Part shown: positions 52,302-62,167 of the stretch, piece by piece
Numbering within the stretch: the first letter of the stretch is position 1
How the letters are laid out: each line of letters opens with the position of its first letter
Source of the DNA: Apoda limacodes
Taxonomy: Eukaryota > Arthropoda > Insecta > Lepidoptera > Limacodidae
Direction: 5' to 3'
NCBI GenBank assembly: GCA_946406115.1
Contig: OX291543.1
Span: 746,501-810,500, forward strand
Length of the DNA stretch: 64,000 nucleotides
Position numbers and translations under genes: made by a program
The notes under the pieces: generated by a model
What the model was told of the DNA's origin: nothing
The model's input: the letters and a program-made list of their open reading frames with translations, nothing else
The model's database searches: none

Positions 52302-53322
52302 TTATTTGTTAATAATACCAGCCTCTTGTAACTCCTCTACAATGGATATTATTTCATTGTCTAATCCACTGTTTCCTGCATCACGAGAAGATATTAAAAG
52401 TTTTAGTCTTTCAACTAACTCATTAGGGTCATCCCAATACATATAATCAACATTATTATTATATTTTTTTAAAATTGGTAACCCAGACCCTTGAGTAAGA
52501 CTTTCGGTGCTTGTACATTGCTTAGATAACTTGAAAAGTAGTTTGATAATATTTAAGTACTTGCTTCCTTTATTACTTTTAATTGGTTTTGTAGGGTTGA
52601 AATAGGCGTGACCTATGTGCATTTGTAATAGTTAAAAATCTGTTTGTAACTGTTTATGTCACTATTAGTGATTGTTTTTAAATCTGGGATTCTTTTAAAT
52701 AATAATTCCATTAGACCTTCAGTTTTTTTGTAAGGCTTTCCAGAAACTAAAATTGTATTTTCTGTTTGGACAATTCGAGAATTACCTATCATCAGTTTAC
52801 TACGTTCATTTCTAACAACAAATGGAATATCTTCCAATACTTTTACAGTTCCTTCTGAAGATGGTGACCAATTATGTTGTGGACTTGAAATAGATTCAAT
52901 TGTTTTGAATGAAGCGTCACTTGAAATGTTGGTTTCTTTATTATTTGTATCGCTCATACTTTCCGAATCATCTTCATAGATATCGTCTTCATAATCATCA
53001 AAGTTCTTAAGAGTTTATCAACTTTATCACACTGGTCATCGGAATCTATTTCATATTCACTTCCATCCTGAAGATCAAAATCAAATTCAGTTTTCATATA
53101 TTTTGCTTTTTTTCCTGGGGTTACGTCTTCATTGTAATTAGGTTTGATATTTTGTGTTGCATTTCTTGATACCATTTTATGTAGTGGATCCGTTAAAGGT
53201 TTGAACACAGATTTAAGGACTTTATCATTTTCAGTTTGAATATTACGCAACTGCCTAACTTTTTTCTTAACAACGCTAGCTAATTTAATTATCTCTTTTT
53301 TGATATTTACTTGCGAATCCAT
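52302..53322 (-). pseudogene. Conserved Polinton protein (DUF8207-like), three frames
   Basis: N-terminal segment MDSQVNIKKEIIKLASVVKK ... KVLKSVFKPLTDPLHKMV in the first frame; acidic middle; then GLMELLFKRIPDLKTITNSD in a second frame from about 52957; then AYFNPTKPIKSNKGSKYLNI and YNNNVDYMYWDDPNELVERL, NEIISIVEELQEAGII in a third frame from 52622. I recall the WDDPNELV-RL and final EEL-EAGI motifs as a widespread Polinton protein, possibly catalogued as DUF8207. Two frame changes (near 52960 and 52620) break it. Its role is unknown; its position between ATPase and integrase suggests morphogenesis. Confidence 0.6.
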
Positions 53323-53460
53323 TTTTCACAATAAGCTTTACCAATGTTATACACAACACTAAACACATATCAGAGTTTTTGTCGTTTATAAGAGTTTTAA
53401 TCAAGAATGACAAAAGAATCAAACTTTTTTCTATAGCAACCTTTATTTTTTTCACAGACT

Positions 53461-53844
53461 TTATTGATGTTTTCCAGATTTCCGAACACATATCACGAAA
53501 TTGATTCCATTATATTTCATTAATTGTATTTCTGGAACCTCATTTAACACTTTTTCTAAAAATATATATTTTGGTTGGTAAAGCGTTTTGGAATATAAAT
53601 ATATATTTTTACAGCATAAACCATTTTCATGTCCAACTATTAGGTTTGTTTTTCCACAGTTAGATGGTCCACAAATCAAACATCGAATCGAATTAGGTAA
53701 TAGTTTACCATGACGTGATATGCCTAGATCAGATTCAGAACATATTTTTTCTAAATGTAGCTTTAGTGGCTGCTTTACAAATTTCATGATGTCTTGGTGA
53801 AAGATATTCATATGCAATGAAATCTCTAATCGATATGACTCCAT
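53461..53844 (-). pseudogene. Genome-packaging ATPase, N-terminal part
   Basis: From the second ATG (MESYRLEISLHMNIFHQDIM) the frame carries LICGPSNCGKTNLI, a Walker A P-loop of the FtsK/HerA-like packaging ATPases of Polintons, followed by CCKNIYLYSKTLYQPKYIFL and EVPEIQLMKYNGI. The Walker B and sensor parts are missing: after about 53480 the sequence no longer resembles the family, and the next gene starts at 53322. The protein would pump DNA into capsids; this copy has lost more than half of its ATPase domain. Confidence 0.7.
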
Positions 53845-53936
53845 ATTTATATTAATTTGAGAGACATTGACACACAAGACTACCTAAAGATAAAAGAAAG
53901 GTAAGATTTATTAATGAAATATTATTTGCCCGACAG

Positions 53937-54375
53937 TTGTAATAGGGTAAAACATTTTTCTACTAGAACAGAACAGCACGGTTTGTATATATTTGTAAGT
54001 TTTTCCCTCTTTCTCTCGTAAAACGGGTGATGCTCTCCAAAATACCTCGTGCATAGAGCTAGAAGAAGGTTGGTCGGTATCAAATACGTTAATCTATTTA
54101 CATTCACCCAAATTGAAAACTTTACGTAATCAATTCCAAAATGTTTATTGGGCATTCTGGCTCACTTTCCGCAGCGCAGATGCACGTTATCAATTCCAAA
54201 ATGTTTGTGGTGAACTGCGTTAAGGTTGGCGTGATTACCCCTGATATTGCAGAAGTCTACATTGAATGTGAATAAGGTGGCCGCTGAGGAAACTCTTTCT
54301 GTTATTTATACTGTTCGGAAAAGAATTAGGTAACGAGTTAGGTATTTATTCTTGTAATAGGGTAAAACATTTTTC
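53937..54375. repeat. 24-bp direct repeats, about 415 bp apart
   Basis: TTGTAATAGGGTAAAACATTTTTC is identical at 53937-53960 and 54352-54375. The Polinton's right end lies between them. Confidence 0.6.
54098..54138. repeat. Right terminal inverted repeat of the Polinton
   Basis: TTTACATTCACCCAAATTGA, AAACTTTACGTAATCAATTC and CA form the inverse of 39974-40014. Just outside, TGTTTATTGGGCATTCTGGC repeats the block outside the left end in direct orientation, and AATTCCAAAATGTTT occurs twice (54132 and 54192). Confidence 0.7.
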
Positions 54376-54389
54376 CCCTATTAATAGTG

Positions 54390-55865
54390 CCACTCCGATG
54401 CAGGAGTGGCACTATTAAAAAATATATATAACGCCTGGGAGGATTCGCATGACGCCCTTGGAGTGTTTTGTGATTTATCTAAGGCATTTGACTGTGTTCA
54501 ACATGAAAATCTCATCAGGAAGCTACATCACTATGGTATTAGAGGCAAAGCTCTCGACCTTTTGACATCCTATATGAGTAGGAGAGTACAGAAAATAGAT
54601 GTCAACGGTGAAAGATCTCCGGGATCAGCAGTCAGTATAGGAGTCCCTCAGGGCTCAATTTTAGGTCCTTTTCTATTTCTTATTTACATTAACGATCTCC
54701 CATATAATGTAAAAAACCATGACATTGTCTTATTTGCTGATGACACCTCTTTGCTTTTTAAAGTTAAGAGACGACAGACATGTTATAATGAATTAAATGA
54801 TGCCCTTTCTAAAATTGTAAATTGGTTTAACGCTAATAATTTGTTACTTAATGAAAAAAAAACCAAATGTGTTAAATTTACATTACCAAATGTTAGTCAG
54901 AGACAGACATGTATTAATATTAATGGCGAGCAATTAGAACTTGTTAATTCAACAGTCTTTCTTGGCATAACGCTGGACTCCAAACTTCAATGGGGTTCTC
55001 ATATTCATAACCTAGCCAAAAAACTTAGCTCTGCTGTGTATGCGATCAAGAAAATAAGACAATTGACCGATGTCGACACTGCAAAAATAGTATATTTTAG
55101 CTATTTCCATAGTTTAATGACATATGGTATACTATTATGGGGTAGCGCTGCTGATGTAAATACAATATTTTTGTTACAAAAAAGGGCAATTCGTGCTATT
55201 TATAAATTAGGATCTAGGATATCTCTGAGGGATAGGTTTAGGGAAGTAAAAATTTTAACTTTAGTGTCGCAGTACATATATGAAAATCTTTTATATGTAC
55301 ATAAAAATATCAATAGTTTCAGCAAGAAAAGTGACGTTCACAAAGTAAATACTAGAAGTAAAAATAAGCTGTTGGTGCATGATACACGTCTACACAAAAT
55401 AAGTAACTCTTTTATGGGGCAATGTATACACTTTTACAACAAAGTTCCCAATAAAATTCAAAATCTATCAATAAGTAAATTTAAATCTTTTATCAAGCAG
55501 GTACTTTGTAAAAAGGCATATTACAATATTTCAGACTATGTAAATGATAAAAATCCTTGGGACTGATGATGCTCAATTACAGGATGCATAGGTAAACCAA
55601 ATTAAAATGGAAATAACATAAAATTGTACGACTAAAAATCTTTTATTTAAAACATTAATTGTATTTTAGTTTATTTAAGTATTTTTAAAAGAGTAACTAT
55701 CGAGTTTCTTGCCGGATTCTTCTCGGTAGAAATCAACAACATTGTGAACCGGCGGGAAGGTGGGAGGGTTCAAAAAATAATATTTTATAACTTTGACGAT
55801 TCAAAAGTGATTGTAAAATCCTTATTTGAATAAACCATTTTGACTTTGACTTTTGACTTTGACTT
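54390..55865 (+). mobile_element. LINE family D, 5'-truncated, with complete 3' end
   Basis: The element starts inside the reverse transcriptase and runs through the stop and a 300-bp 3' UTR. The UTR contains GAGTTTCTTGCCGGATTCTT (a tail motif I recall from many lepidopteran LINEs, also at 63961) and ends in TTTGACTTTGACTTTTGACT-type repeats at about 55838-55865. 5' truncation with an intact 3' end is typical of target-primed insertion. The next LINE begins immediately after. Confidence 0.8.
54406..55566 (+). CDS. LINE reverse transcriptase, palm to C-terminus (family D)
   Basis: A 386-residue uninterrupted frame beginning inside the domain: motif A VFCDLSKAFDCVQHENLIRK (20-39), GVPQGSILGPFLFLIYINDL (79-98), catalytic VLFADDTSL (108-116), LNEKKTKCV, LGITLDSKLQWGSHI, thumb and a C-terminal region ending VNDKNPWD. 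The fingers and the endonuclease are lost with the 5' end. The clean frame shows a fairly young insertion compared with the other LINE pieces. The sequence fits the jockey/CR1 range of LINEs; the clade is not certain. The initial ATG is incidental. Confidence 0.85.
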   Translation: MALLKNIYNAWEDSHDALGVFCDLSKAFDCVQHENLIRKLHHYGIRGKALDLLTSYMSRRVQKIDVNGERSPGSAVSIGVPQGSILGPFLFLIYINDLPYNVKNHDIVLFADDTSLLFKVKRRQTCYNELNDALSKIVNWFNANNLLLNEKKTKCVKFTLPNVSQRQTCININGEQLELVNSTVFLGITLDSKLQWGSHIHNLAKKLSSAVYAIKKIRQLTDVDTAKIVYFSYFHSLMTYGILLWGSAADVNTIFLLQKRAIRAIYKLGSRISLRDRFREVKILTLVSQYIYENLLYVHKNINSFSKKSDVHKVNTRSKNKLLVHDTRLHKISNSFMGQCIHFYNKVPNKIQNLSISKFKSFIKQVLCKKAYYNISDYVNDKNPWD

Positions 55866-56474
55866 CTTCGCGCCTACATTAACCGCGCGTGCGCGCCAGT
55901 CCAGTAAAATTCGTGGCGACGTAAGGTCACGTAGCTTGCGCGCTCAGTTGTCTTAAAATTTTGTGTAGTTACAAATTAGATAAGTAATTTATCAGCTGGA
56001 CTCAGCCAGCTGTTAGTGTATTTAGCGGCGTATGATAAAAACATTTGAAACTACGTGTTGTGACATTAATTTGTTGTTTTGAAGACGGATTGCAGTTAAG
56101 CTCAGGTCACCGGTAGCGGGTCCAAGCGTGACCATTCAGCACGAACAATTCACACACTACATACATACCTTAACACACTACATACACCTACTCACAATGC
56201 GTTTACTCGTGACGGGCCTAGAACAAACTGTAAGTAAACAAAATTTAATTCTTATCCCTTTGGTAGCACTTTTGGCAACATATAAATATTTTGAAAAAAG
56301 GTACTTAGACTAAAGATGAGGATTCATTGCACAGACAGTTAGGAAGGCAAAAGGTGCGGTATTTTAATTGCCGAAGGTCGAGACAGATAATAACGGTTGC
56401 TGGCACGGCGGGCGGAAGGGCCCCTGACGTCCCTGTGTTGTATTAGCCGGGTCCACTCCCGAGTGCGTGAAAGT

Positions 56475-57231
56475 GATAGTGCAATAATCATAAAATTATT
56501 GGCAAGCTTGGATTCTAAGCTTAGTGCCCAAAATGAAGAGATTCGAGCCCTAAAACATCAAATATCTGAGCTATCCTCTCTGGTAACAATTTAAAGTGAG
56601 GGTAAAACTAAATGTGACAAGTGCGAAGCAAGGCCTATTGTAAATGAGTCGTTTGCGAGCGCAAAAGAGATGGTAGCAATGATGACCCACAAAGTCAGAA
56701 AGAGACGGGACAAAAACAAAATGATCGTCATAACAATGTATTGCAGCCTACGTTGAAACAAGCGTCCACGCCTAAAAAACATCGTTCAAGGAACAAGAAA
56801 AACACTTCCAAGAATGATACGCCGGCAGCGACGTTACAACAACCAGCACCCCCTGAAACACGTAATAAGGCGGGATGGACAACGGTACACCCACGTAAAA
56901 ACCGCCGTAACGGTCATAATAAAGTGGAGAGGCAAGTGATACTTTATGCGCAGCTAATAGTATTAAGTACTTACATTTATGGGGCGCGCATCCAAACACT
57001 ACGGCGGACAATATCATTAATTTTTTGAAGACAAAGAATGAGTCATCTACCTACTCTGCAATTAAAACGTCATCTAAGCGACCAACTGATTACGCATCCT
57101 TTAAGGTAGGTGTTCCACAAAATGTTTTTGAGGAATGCACAAAGCCTCAATTTTGGCCAAAAGGAGTCTCTGTGGAGCGTTGGTTTTTTCGGCTCGAACG
57201 GCCAACAACAGCAGAAAATAAAACAACATAA
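56475..57231 (+). pseudogene. ORF1 (RNA-binding protein) of LINE family E
   Basis: The reading passes through at least four frames: a leucine-zipper-like coil (IIIKLLASLDSKLSAQNEEI, RALKHQISELSSLV), a possible CDKC cysteine stretch near 56620, a basic linker (STPKKHRSRNKKNTSKNDTP; RNKAGWTTVHPRKNRRNG), and a C-terminal domain (KYLHLWGAHPNTTADNI-like, FLKTKNESSTYSAIK, DYASFKVGVPQNVF, PQFWPKGVSVERWFF) of the RRM-like type found in LINE ORF1 proteins. ORF1 proteins coat the RNA; this copy is frameshifted. Confidence 0.65.
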
Positions 57232-58355
57232 AATATGTACTTCCCAACTAGCAAATCTTAGCTATATCGGTTATAGGAACGTTTCCGGGATGCAAAAGTG
57301 TTTTCATAATTGGTCATATTAGAATATTAGAAACGTGTCTACAACGCGGAAAGGGCCCCTGATTTAGAACGTTTAAGTGATATAGTTATTGTGTTGCAGC
57401 TCCGCTCTGGGCTAATTAGATATATATTTGTCTTATATGCGTTGTTCTTTGTGACTTTTCGGTAATATATTAGGGAATTTTAAACACTGGTATCACTATG
57501 AAGTAGTAAAACGGCCACGCGAACACTGATATACAACCATTGAGTGTTAATGTAGTGATCTATATTCCTTCCTTTTACAAATTAAATTGCTGTTGTGTCG
57601 ACCATCTATAAATTTCGAAGTTTGGTGACGATAATAATTGATAAGTTGTTATCGTCACCAGTGTTTTTGCATGCCCCTTGTTAATTCATTAATATTTAGG
57701 CAAATAAATAAAAAAATATTTATTTAGGCTTTGATATGTAACTGAATAGAGTTGCGGTTAATTTTAGGTCCTGCAAAGATATCAAAGTCTTGACTTTATG
57801 TGACTTTTAAGTGATAAATAGGAAATAACAAAGTTGTTATGTAACTAGTGATATCTAAGCCTTGTAAATACGTTTTTACAACTTTTGAATTGTTAATTAA
57901 GGTCCAATTAGGACGATTTTAGAGCAGTTGTTAACGGGAGCGGCCTTAGCGCAAATTTGTTGTAAATTCATTATAACGGGAGCTGCTGTATCACGGTTAA
58001 GCAGTGATAGTGCCTATTTAAACACCAGTCTTATATTAGTTAGTTTGGAGCCATAATAGTATGGCTTCGCTTCATAGCGGTACCATGAACGCCTTAAATA
58101 CAACAAAGTAGCTCGATAACAACTGTTGTGAGTGCCTATCTACAACAACGCTTTAGGCGTTATACAAAGTGGCAGAGAAAACGTTTATATGATAGGCTAA
58201 TGTCACAATTTTGCTATTAAGCCTTATACAGCTAAAAAGCTTTAAGAAATACATATATATGACTGGTCAGTCAGTCAGTCACAAGCGTTACTTTTATATG
58301 ACTTGAATATCACTCTTTTGTGTTATAAGATTTTCTTTTATCGCAATTTTGCTAC
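57232..58355. other. Poorly coding interval within LINE family E
   Basis: No frame resembles the family's proteins. GATAACAACTGTTGTGAG and similar fragments hint at a decayed or replaced inter-ORF region. An inverted repeat GTGACGATAATAATTGATAA / GTTATCGTCAC lies at 57625-57660. Confidence 0.4.
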
Positions 58356-58369
58356 TTGGGTTATAAATT

Positions 58370-59330
58370 AACAGTAAACTATCAAAACGTAAGATGGTTA
58401 GAAAGCAAACTTATGCAATGGATGAGTAATCTTATCCTGTCTGACAATCTACAACTAGTAGCAGCGACTGAAAACAACACCGACGAGTCCGTGAGCGATG
58501 CCGAGCTGTGTGGCGGGGCCTGGACCGTGCTATGTCGCTCCTTGAGCGCCTGCTGCACTACGAGACAAAGGACGGTGAAGACCTGTGGGCGAAATTCTTC
58601 TATCATGGACAAACTGTTTATTGTATATTGTATATTATATTCTACATACCACCAAACTCGAGTTATAACGTCTATATGGACAATAGTGGTTAAATAGTGT
58701 GGAATACGTATGTTCTGTACATCACACCTCAAAAACATTAGTGTTCGGAGACCTAAACCTATTTAGTGCCAGTAACAATGTCAACAATTATTATAAATGT
58801 ATTAGTTCCCTCCCTGTGTGACCTGATGCAGTATAATTGTGTATGTAACATGAATGAGAGAATGTTAGATGTGGTGCTGACGAGTGCGGAGCTGAGTGAT
58901 GCGGTGAGCGTGAGGTCCGCCGAGCCGGACGAGTGCCTGGTCAAAGTGGACGGTCACCAGCCACAGCTGGTCGTGAGCATTGGGTACAGCTTCTCTAAAC
59001 CGGTGATAAGAATTGACCCTTCCAATATCCCCTCTGAGAGTGACTGGAATTTTCCTAAAGGAGATTATAATACATTATATAACTTAATTAAACAATTTTA
59101 TTGGAAACTAATATATAATGTTAAGAAAGTTGATAATGCAATTAATTATTTTTATCAAGCAATTTATAATATATTTGACTATTGTATACCCAAAAAAAAA
59201 TAAAAATCGGTCGCGGAGTTGTCGTATTTACCGGGTTTATTACAACTCCAGTATCATTCGCGACATTCAACACAAAGCTTATGTCCACCGTATGTGGAGA
59301 AGACCTGGCGATAACAAATATATAATAAAG
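58370..59330 (+). pseudogene. Endonuclease domain and linker of LINE family E
   Basis: The plus strand reads NYQNVRWLESKLMQWMSNLI, LQLVAATENNTDESVSDAEL, CGGAWTVL, then after frame changes LVFGDLNLFSAS-like sequence near 58740, ERMLDVVLTSAELSDAVSVR and VDGHQPQLVVSI: motifs of AP-type endonucleases of LINEs (N-R near the start, E in ATE, GD-N, the final D-H equivalent). A linker to the missing reverse transcriptase ends CRIYRVYYNSSIIRDIQ. Confidence 0.7.
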
Positions 59331-59334
59331 GTTG

Positions 59335-60865
59335 CTACTTTACAAGTCGCAAGTCCGGCCCCATATGGAGTACACCTTATCTTGTAAATGATCTCGGAAC
59401 TGAACATCGCTGGAGATGTCAACACCAAGGATCCCAATGCTCTTGGAGATGGAGAGGGGAGTGTTCTGGAATTCTGGGACTATAGTGAATGGAGTTTTCT
59501 TAGCGGTGAACGCGCACACTTGTGTCTTTGTAGGGTTGAATCGGACCAAGTTTACCCGTCCCCAGTCAGAGACCTAGGACAGTGTGGTCTCGATTTGAGA
59601 CACAAGTTCTCCGCGGTTTTCCTCCACAACGGAACGAGAGATGTTTGCACGACCCGTGTAAAAAGCGTCTCCAGTACTGTCATCTGCATAGCAATGTATG
59701 TTGTTGATGTCCAACATATCATTGATATGCAGTAGGAACAGCGTAGGAGACAGCACAGAGCCTTGCGGGACACCAGCATTAATGTCCATGCTATCAGAGC
59801 AACTACCGTCAACTACGGTTCGTATGCGTCTGCCGGACAAAAAGCTAGCCACCCATTTGCACAAACCCTCGGGCACTCCGTAAGATGGCAACTTCGATAG
59901 AAGACCCCGGTGCCAGACCCGATCGAACGCCTTCGCTATGTCCAGGCTACATGCCAATGCCTCCCACTGACTCTCAATGGCTAGTGCCCATCGGTGTGTG
60001 AGATACACTAGAAGATCACCAGTCAAGCGACCCTGGCGAAAGCCATATTGACGGTCACTGACCAGATCGTGTACTTCTAGGTATCTTAGAAGCTGTGTGT
60101 TGATCACACGCTCCATCACCTTGGAGAGGAGAGAGGTAATAGCGATAGGCCTGTAATTCGATGGATCTGATCTATCGCCCTTTTTGGGCACCGGGTGCAC
60201 ATTCGCAGTCTTCCATGAAGACGGAAATTGCCTAGTGTGGTAGGAAAGCGCGAAGAGGCGCGTGAGTACAGGACATAACTGCTTAAGCACCACTTCTGGT
60301 ATACCGTCTGGCCCAGTCGACTTATGAACGTCTAGAGAAAGCAACGCCCGCCTGACCTCCCGCTGCGTTATGGAGATTTCGGGCATGGTCTTACCGCACC
60401 ACGGTATAGTAGGTGGTACAGCGCCTTCATCGTTCATGTTCGAGTTTGAGGCAAAAAGACTGCCCAGTAGATCGGCTTTCTCTTTAGCACTATGGGCCAA
60501 GTCACCATCGGTCTTTCGCAGTGGTGGTAACGACGACTGGCAAAAGTTCCCTTCGGCGGCTTTGGCAAGCGACCAGAAAGCACGACTCCCAGAAGGATAG
60601 CTCGCAAGTCGCCCACCTGTTTTGCCAATGAATTGGAATTTTGCTCTGGCACTTGCTTTCGTACTGAACTTCGAGGCAGCATTTGCGTTTTAACTAATAT
60701 TCGGATCCTTATTATAACGAGCCGTGGTCCAAGCCTCATATGCATTTTGCTTAAGGATTTTAGCTTTTCTGCAAGACCTATTAAACCACGGTCGTTTTTT
60801 GACGCCGGCAGCTACTCGCGGGTCAGGAATACAGCATTCCATACCAGCAAGGATTGTCTGTTAAC
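59335..60865 (-). mobile_element. LINE family A, copy 7: best preserved copy
   Basis: Minus strand from about 60865 (ACAATCCTTGCTGGTATGGA, the same left limit as copy 3) to about 59335, where the C-terminal part is lost. It covers the linker, fingers, palm and thumb of the reverse transcriptase. At 60865 it interrupts the integrase of a BEL/Pao fragment on the same strand; at 59335 it abuts LINE family E. Confidence 0.85.
59574..60500 (-). CDS. LINE reverse transcriptase fragment (family A)
   Basis: A 308-residue open frame: MNDEGAVPPTIPWCGKTMPE, ITQREVRRALLSLDVHKSTG, fingers LFALSYHTRQFPSSWKTANV, PVPKKGDRSDPSNYRPIAIT, YGFRQGRLTGDLLVYLTHRW, motif A SLDIAKAFDRVWHRGLL, GVPQGSVLSPTLFLLHINDM, catalytic CYADDSTGDAF. 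It ends in the thumb, where the next frame carries RFNPTKTQVCAFTA. The order is that of jockey-like LINEs. A small deletion near VVLKQLCPVLTRL leaves the frame open. Upstream pieces (60510-60770) are in other frames. Six other fragments of this family in the window can be aligned to it. Confidence 0.85.
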   Translation of the reverse strand: MAHSAKEKADLLGSLFASNSNMNDEGAVPPTIPWCGKTMPEISITQREVRRALLSLDVHKSTGPDGIPEVVLKQLCPVLTRLFALSYHTRQFPSSWKTANVHPVPKKGDRSDPSNYRPIAITSLLSKVMERVINTQLLRYLEVHDLVSDRQYGFRQGRLTGDLLVYLTHRWALAIESQWEALACSLDIAKAFDRVWHRGLLSKLPSYGVPEGLCKWVASFLSGRRIRTVVDGSCSDSMDINAGVPQGSVLSPTLFLLHINDMLDINNIHCYADDSTGDAFYTGRANISRSVVEENRGELVSQIETTLS

Positions 60866-61567
60866 CTGTCTGGCATTACGAAGACCTGAAGTCTTCACCA
60901 AAAACGGACCCGCGAAAGCCAACCGAACCTTAGCGAAAGGTCGAGCGGGCCGAACACGATCGGACGGCAAGTCACCCATTTGTGACTAGGTCAAGGTTCC
61001 CTTTAACCTATAACAAGGGATACATTTAAAAATGACGCTCGAAGCTGCTCGTCTGGCGGACAAAATCCAAAAGTCTCGCTGCAGACAAGCCAGCAATGCG
61101 TTGAGATCGGCATGACAGTTCCTAACATGGCGGTCCCTGATCAGCACCTCAACAAAATGGCCGCTCTTGGGCAACAAGAGAGGATGCCGAGCCCCATAGG
61201 GCAATTCTGTGTTACGAAGCCTACCACCCACTTGCAAAAACTCCGACTCGTCCAGAAACAAGTTAAGACGAGCAAGACTTCCCCGCAATTTCCCGTTCTC
61301 TGAACGGAGAAGACGAATTTCCTTCTCAAACGACTGGGCCTGTACCGGTCGAACACAGGTGAGGAGCGCATCCTGACGCTCTTCATGAGACAAGACTGAA
61401 GACATCCTTGGCTGTGACCTGTTCCTTGTGGAGAAACCTCTTAATCCAACCGGTGACACCAACGAGCTTGTTGAGAGAACTGAACCGATTAAGAAGTTCG
61501 GTGAAGTGTCTACAGTCTGCTCAACAGCAAAGACCTTTAACCCTAGCAGAGGGTCCACAAACTCCAC
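60866..61567 (-). pseudogene. Pao integrase, N-terminal region
   Basis: A 193-residue open frame begins within the spacer (MEFVDPLLGLKVFAVEQTVD) and reaches the zinc-binding region (LFLDESEFLQVGGRLRNTEL, LLLPKSGHFVEVLIRDRHVR, NCHADLNALLACLQRDFWIL, CIPCYRLKG) with H-x-H and C-x-x-C ligands. After its stop at 60986 the next stretch reads MGDLPSDRVRPARPFAKVRL and AFAGPFLVKTSGLRNARQ, the start of the catalytic core, cut at the LINE. The catalytic D-D-E residues are not present. Confidence 0.75.
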
Positions 61568-61579
61568 AACTGTGTGAGG

Positions 61580-62167
61580 TCAAGTGTCTTCAGGAGAGGC
61601 CAGCCAGTCAGGACCCCACCACAGCGGGTGATTCATGATTTGCGAGGCAATCAGGCCCCGTGAAGCGCAATCTAAGGGATTCAAGGACCCTGGCACGTGA
61701 CGCCAATCCAGAGACACCGCAGAAGACTGGATTTGGGAGACACGATTGGCTACAAAGGTCTCTAGGGCATGAAGGGACGCCTCAAGCCAAGACAATACGA
61801 TTTGGCTGTCTGTCCATGCTGTGACGGAGTCAAATTGGACCGATTGACCCAAGGTAGAGAAGGCATGGCTGAGGAGTCGAGTCAACAATGTAGCTCCTGA
61901 CCACTCCAGTTTGGGGATTGTCAATTTGGTCCGCAAAGGTGCAACCTTACTCTTTACGACCACCATCCTGACGTGGACATGACCATTGCTGTCAACGGTG
62001 CGGAGATAAACGACAGCCGCATAACCGGATTCCGATGCGTCAGAGAAACCGTGAAGACTGGCCCGATAACGACCTGGGGGTAAGATCGACCGAGGCACGG
62101 ATTCATGTTGAAGGTCCGAAAGTGTCTCATAAAAACGTAGCCAATAAGAGAACAAGTCTCCGATCAA
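61580..62167 (-). pseudogene. Pao RNase H region
   Basis: A 195-residue open frame: SLHGFSDASESGYAAVVYLR, LTIPKLEWSGATLLTRLLSH, DSVTAWTDSQIVLSWLEASL, FVANRVSQIQS, DWRHVPGSLNPLDCASRG, WWGPDWL. These are the RNase H and connection motifs typical of Pao elements (D, E, D and the PADCASRG-type end). The frame is open, but the flanking parts of the polyprotein are broken. Confidence 0.8.

Larger units (their letters stand above)
39974..54138. mobile_element. Degraded Polinton/Maverick (adintovirus-like) element
   Basis: Between a 41-bp inverted repeat at 39974-40014 and 54098-54138 lie protein-primed-type DNA polymerase B, packaging ATPase, retroviral-type integrase, adenain-type protease, major-capsid-like and penton-like proteins, and a phospholipase A2/core-like protein. 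This is the defining gene set of Polintons and of the related adintoviruses. At 14.2 kb the copy is slightly shorter than usual (15-20 kb by my recollection), in line with deletions in the polymerase. The expected 6-bp target duplication was not found. Replication genes are on the plus strand and structural genes on the minus strand. The copy is an old genomic remnant: several genes are broken and it cannot be functional as it stands. Confidence 0.88.
55870..59330 (+). mobile_element. LINE family E, 5' portion (5' UTR, ORF1, endonuclease), cut by LINE family A
   Basis: A GC-rich leader (CGCGCGTGCGCGCC near 55885) is followed by ORF1 and, after about 1.1 kb of poorly coding sequence, an endonuclease domain and linker. 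At about 59330 it changes to antisense of family A, so the reverse transcriptase is missing. Confidence 0.7.

Noticed and set aside
53285..53491. 68-codon frame as the C-terminal half of the packaging ATPase
   Set aside because: It has no Walker B or arginine-finger pattern and overlaps the start of the next gene; more likely the ATPase end is deleted.
56128..56313. 61-codon frame with THYIHTLTHYIH repeat as a gene
   Set aside because: It lies in the 5' region of LINE family E and consists of a short simple repeat.
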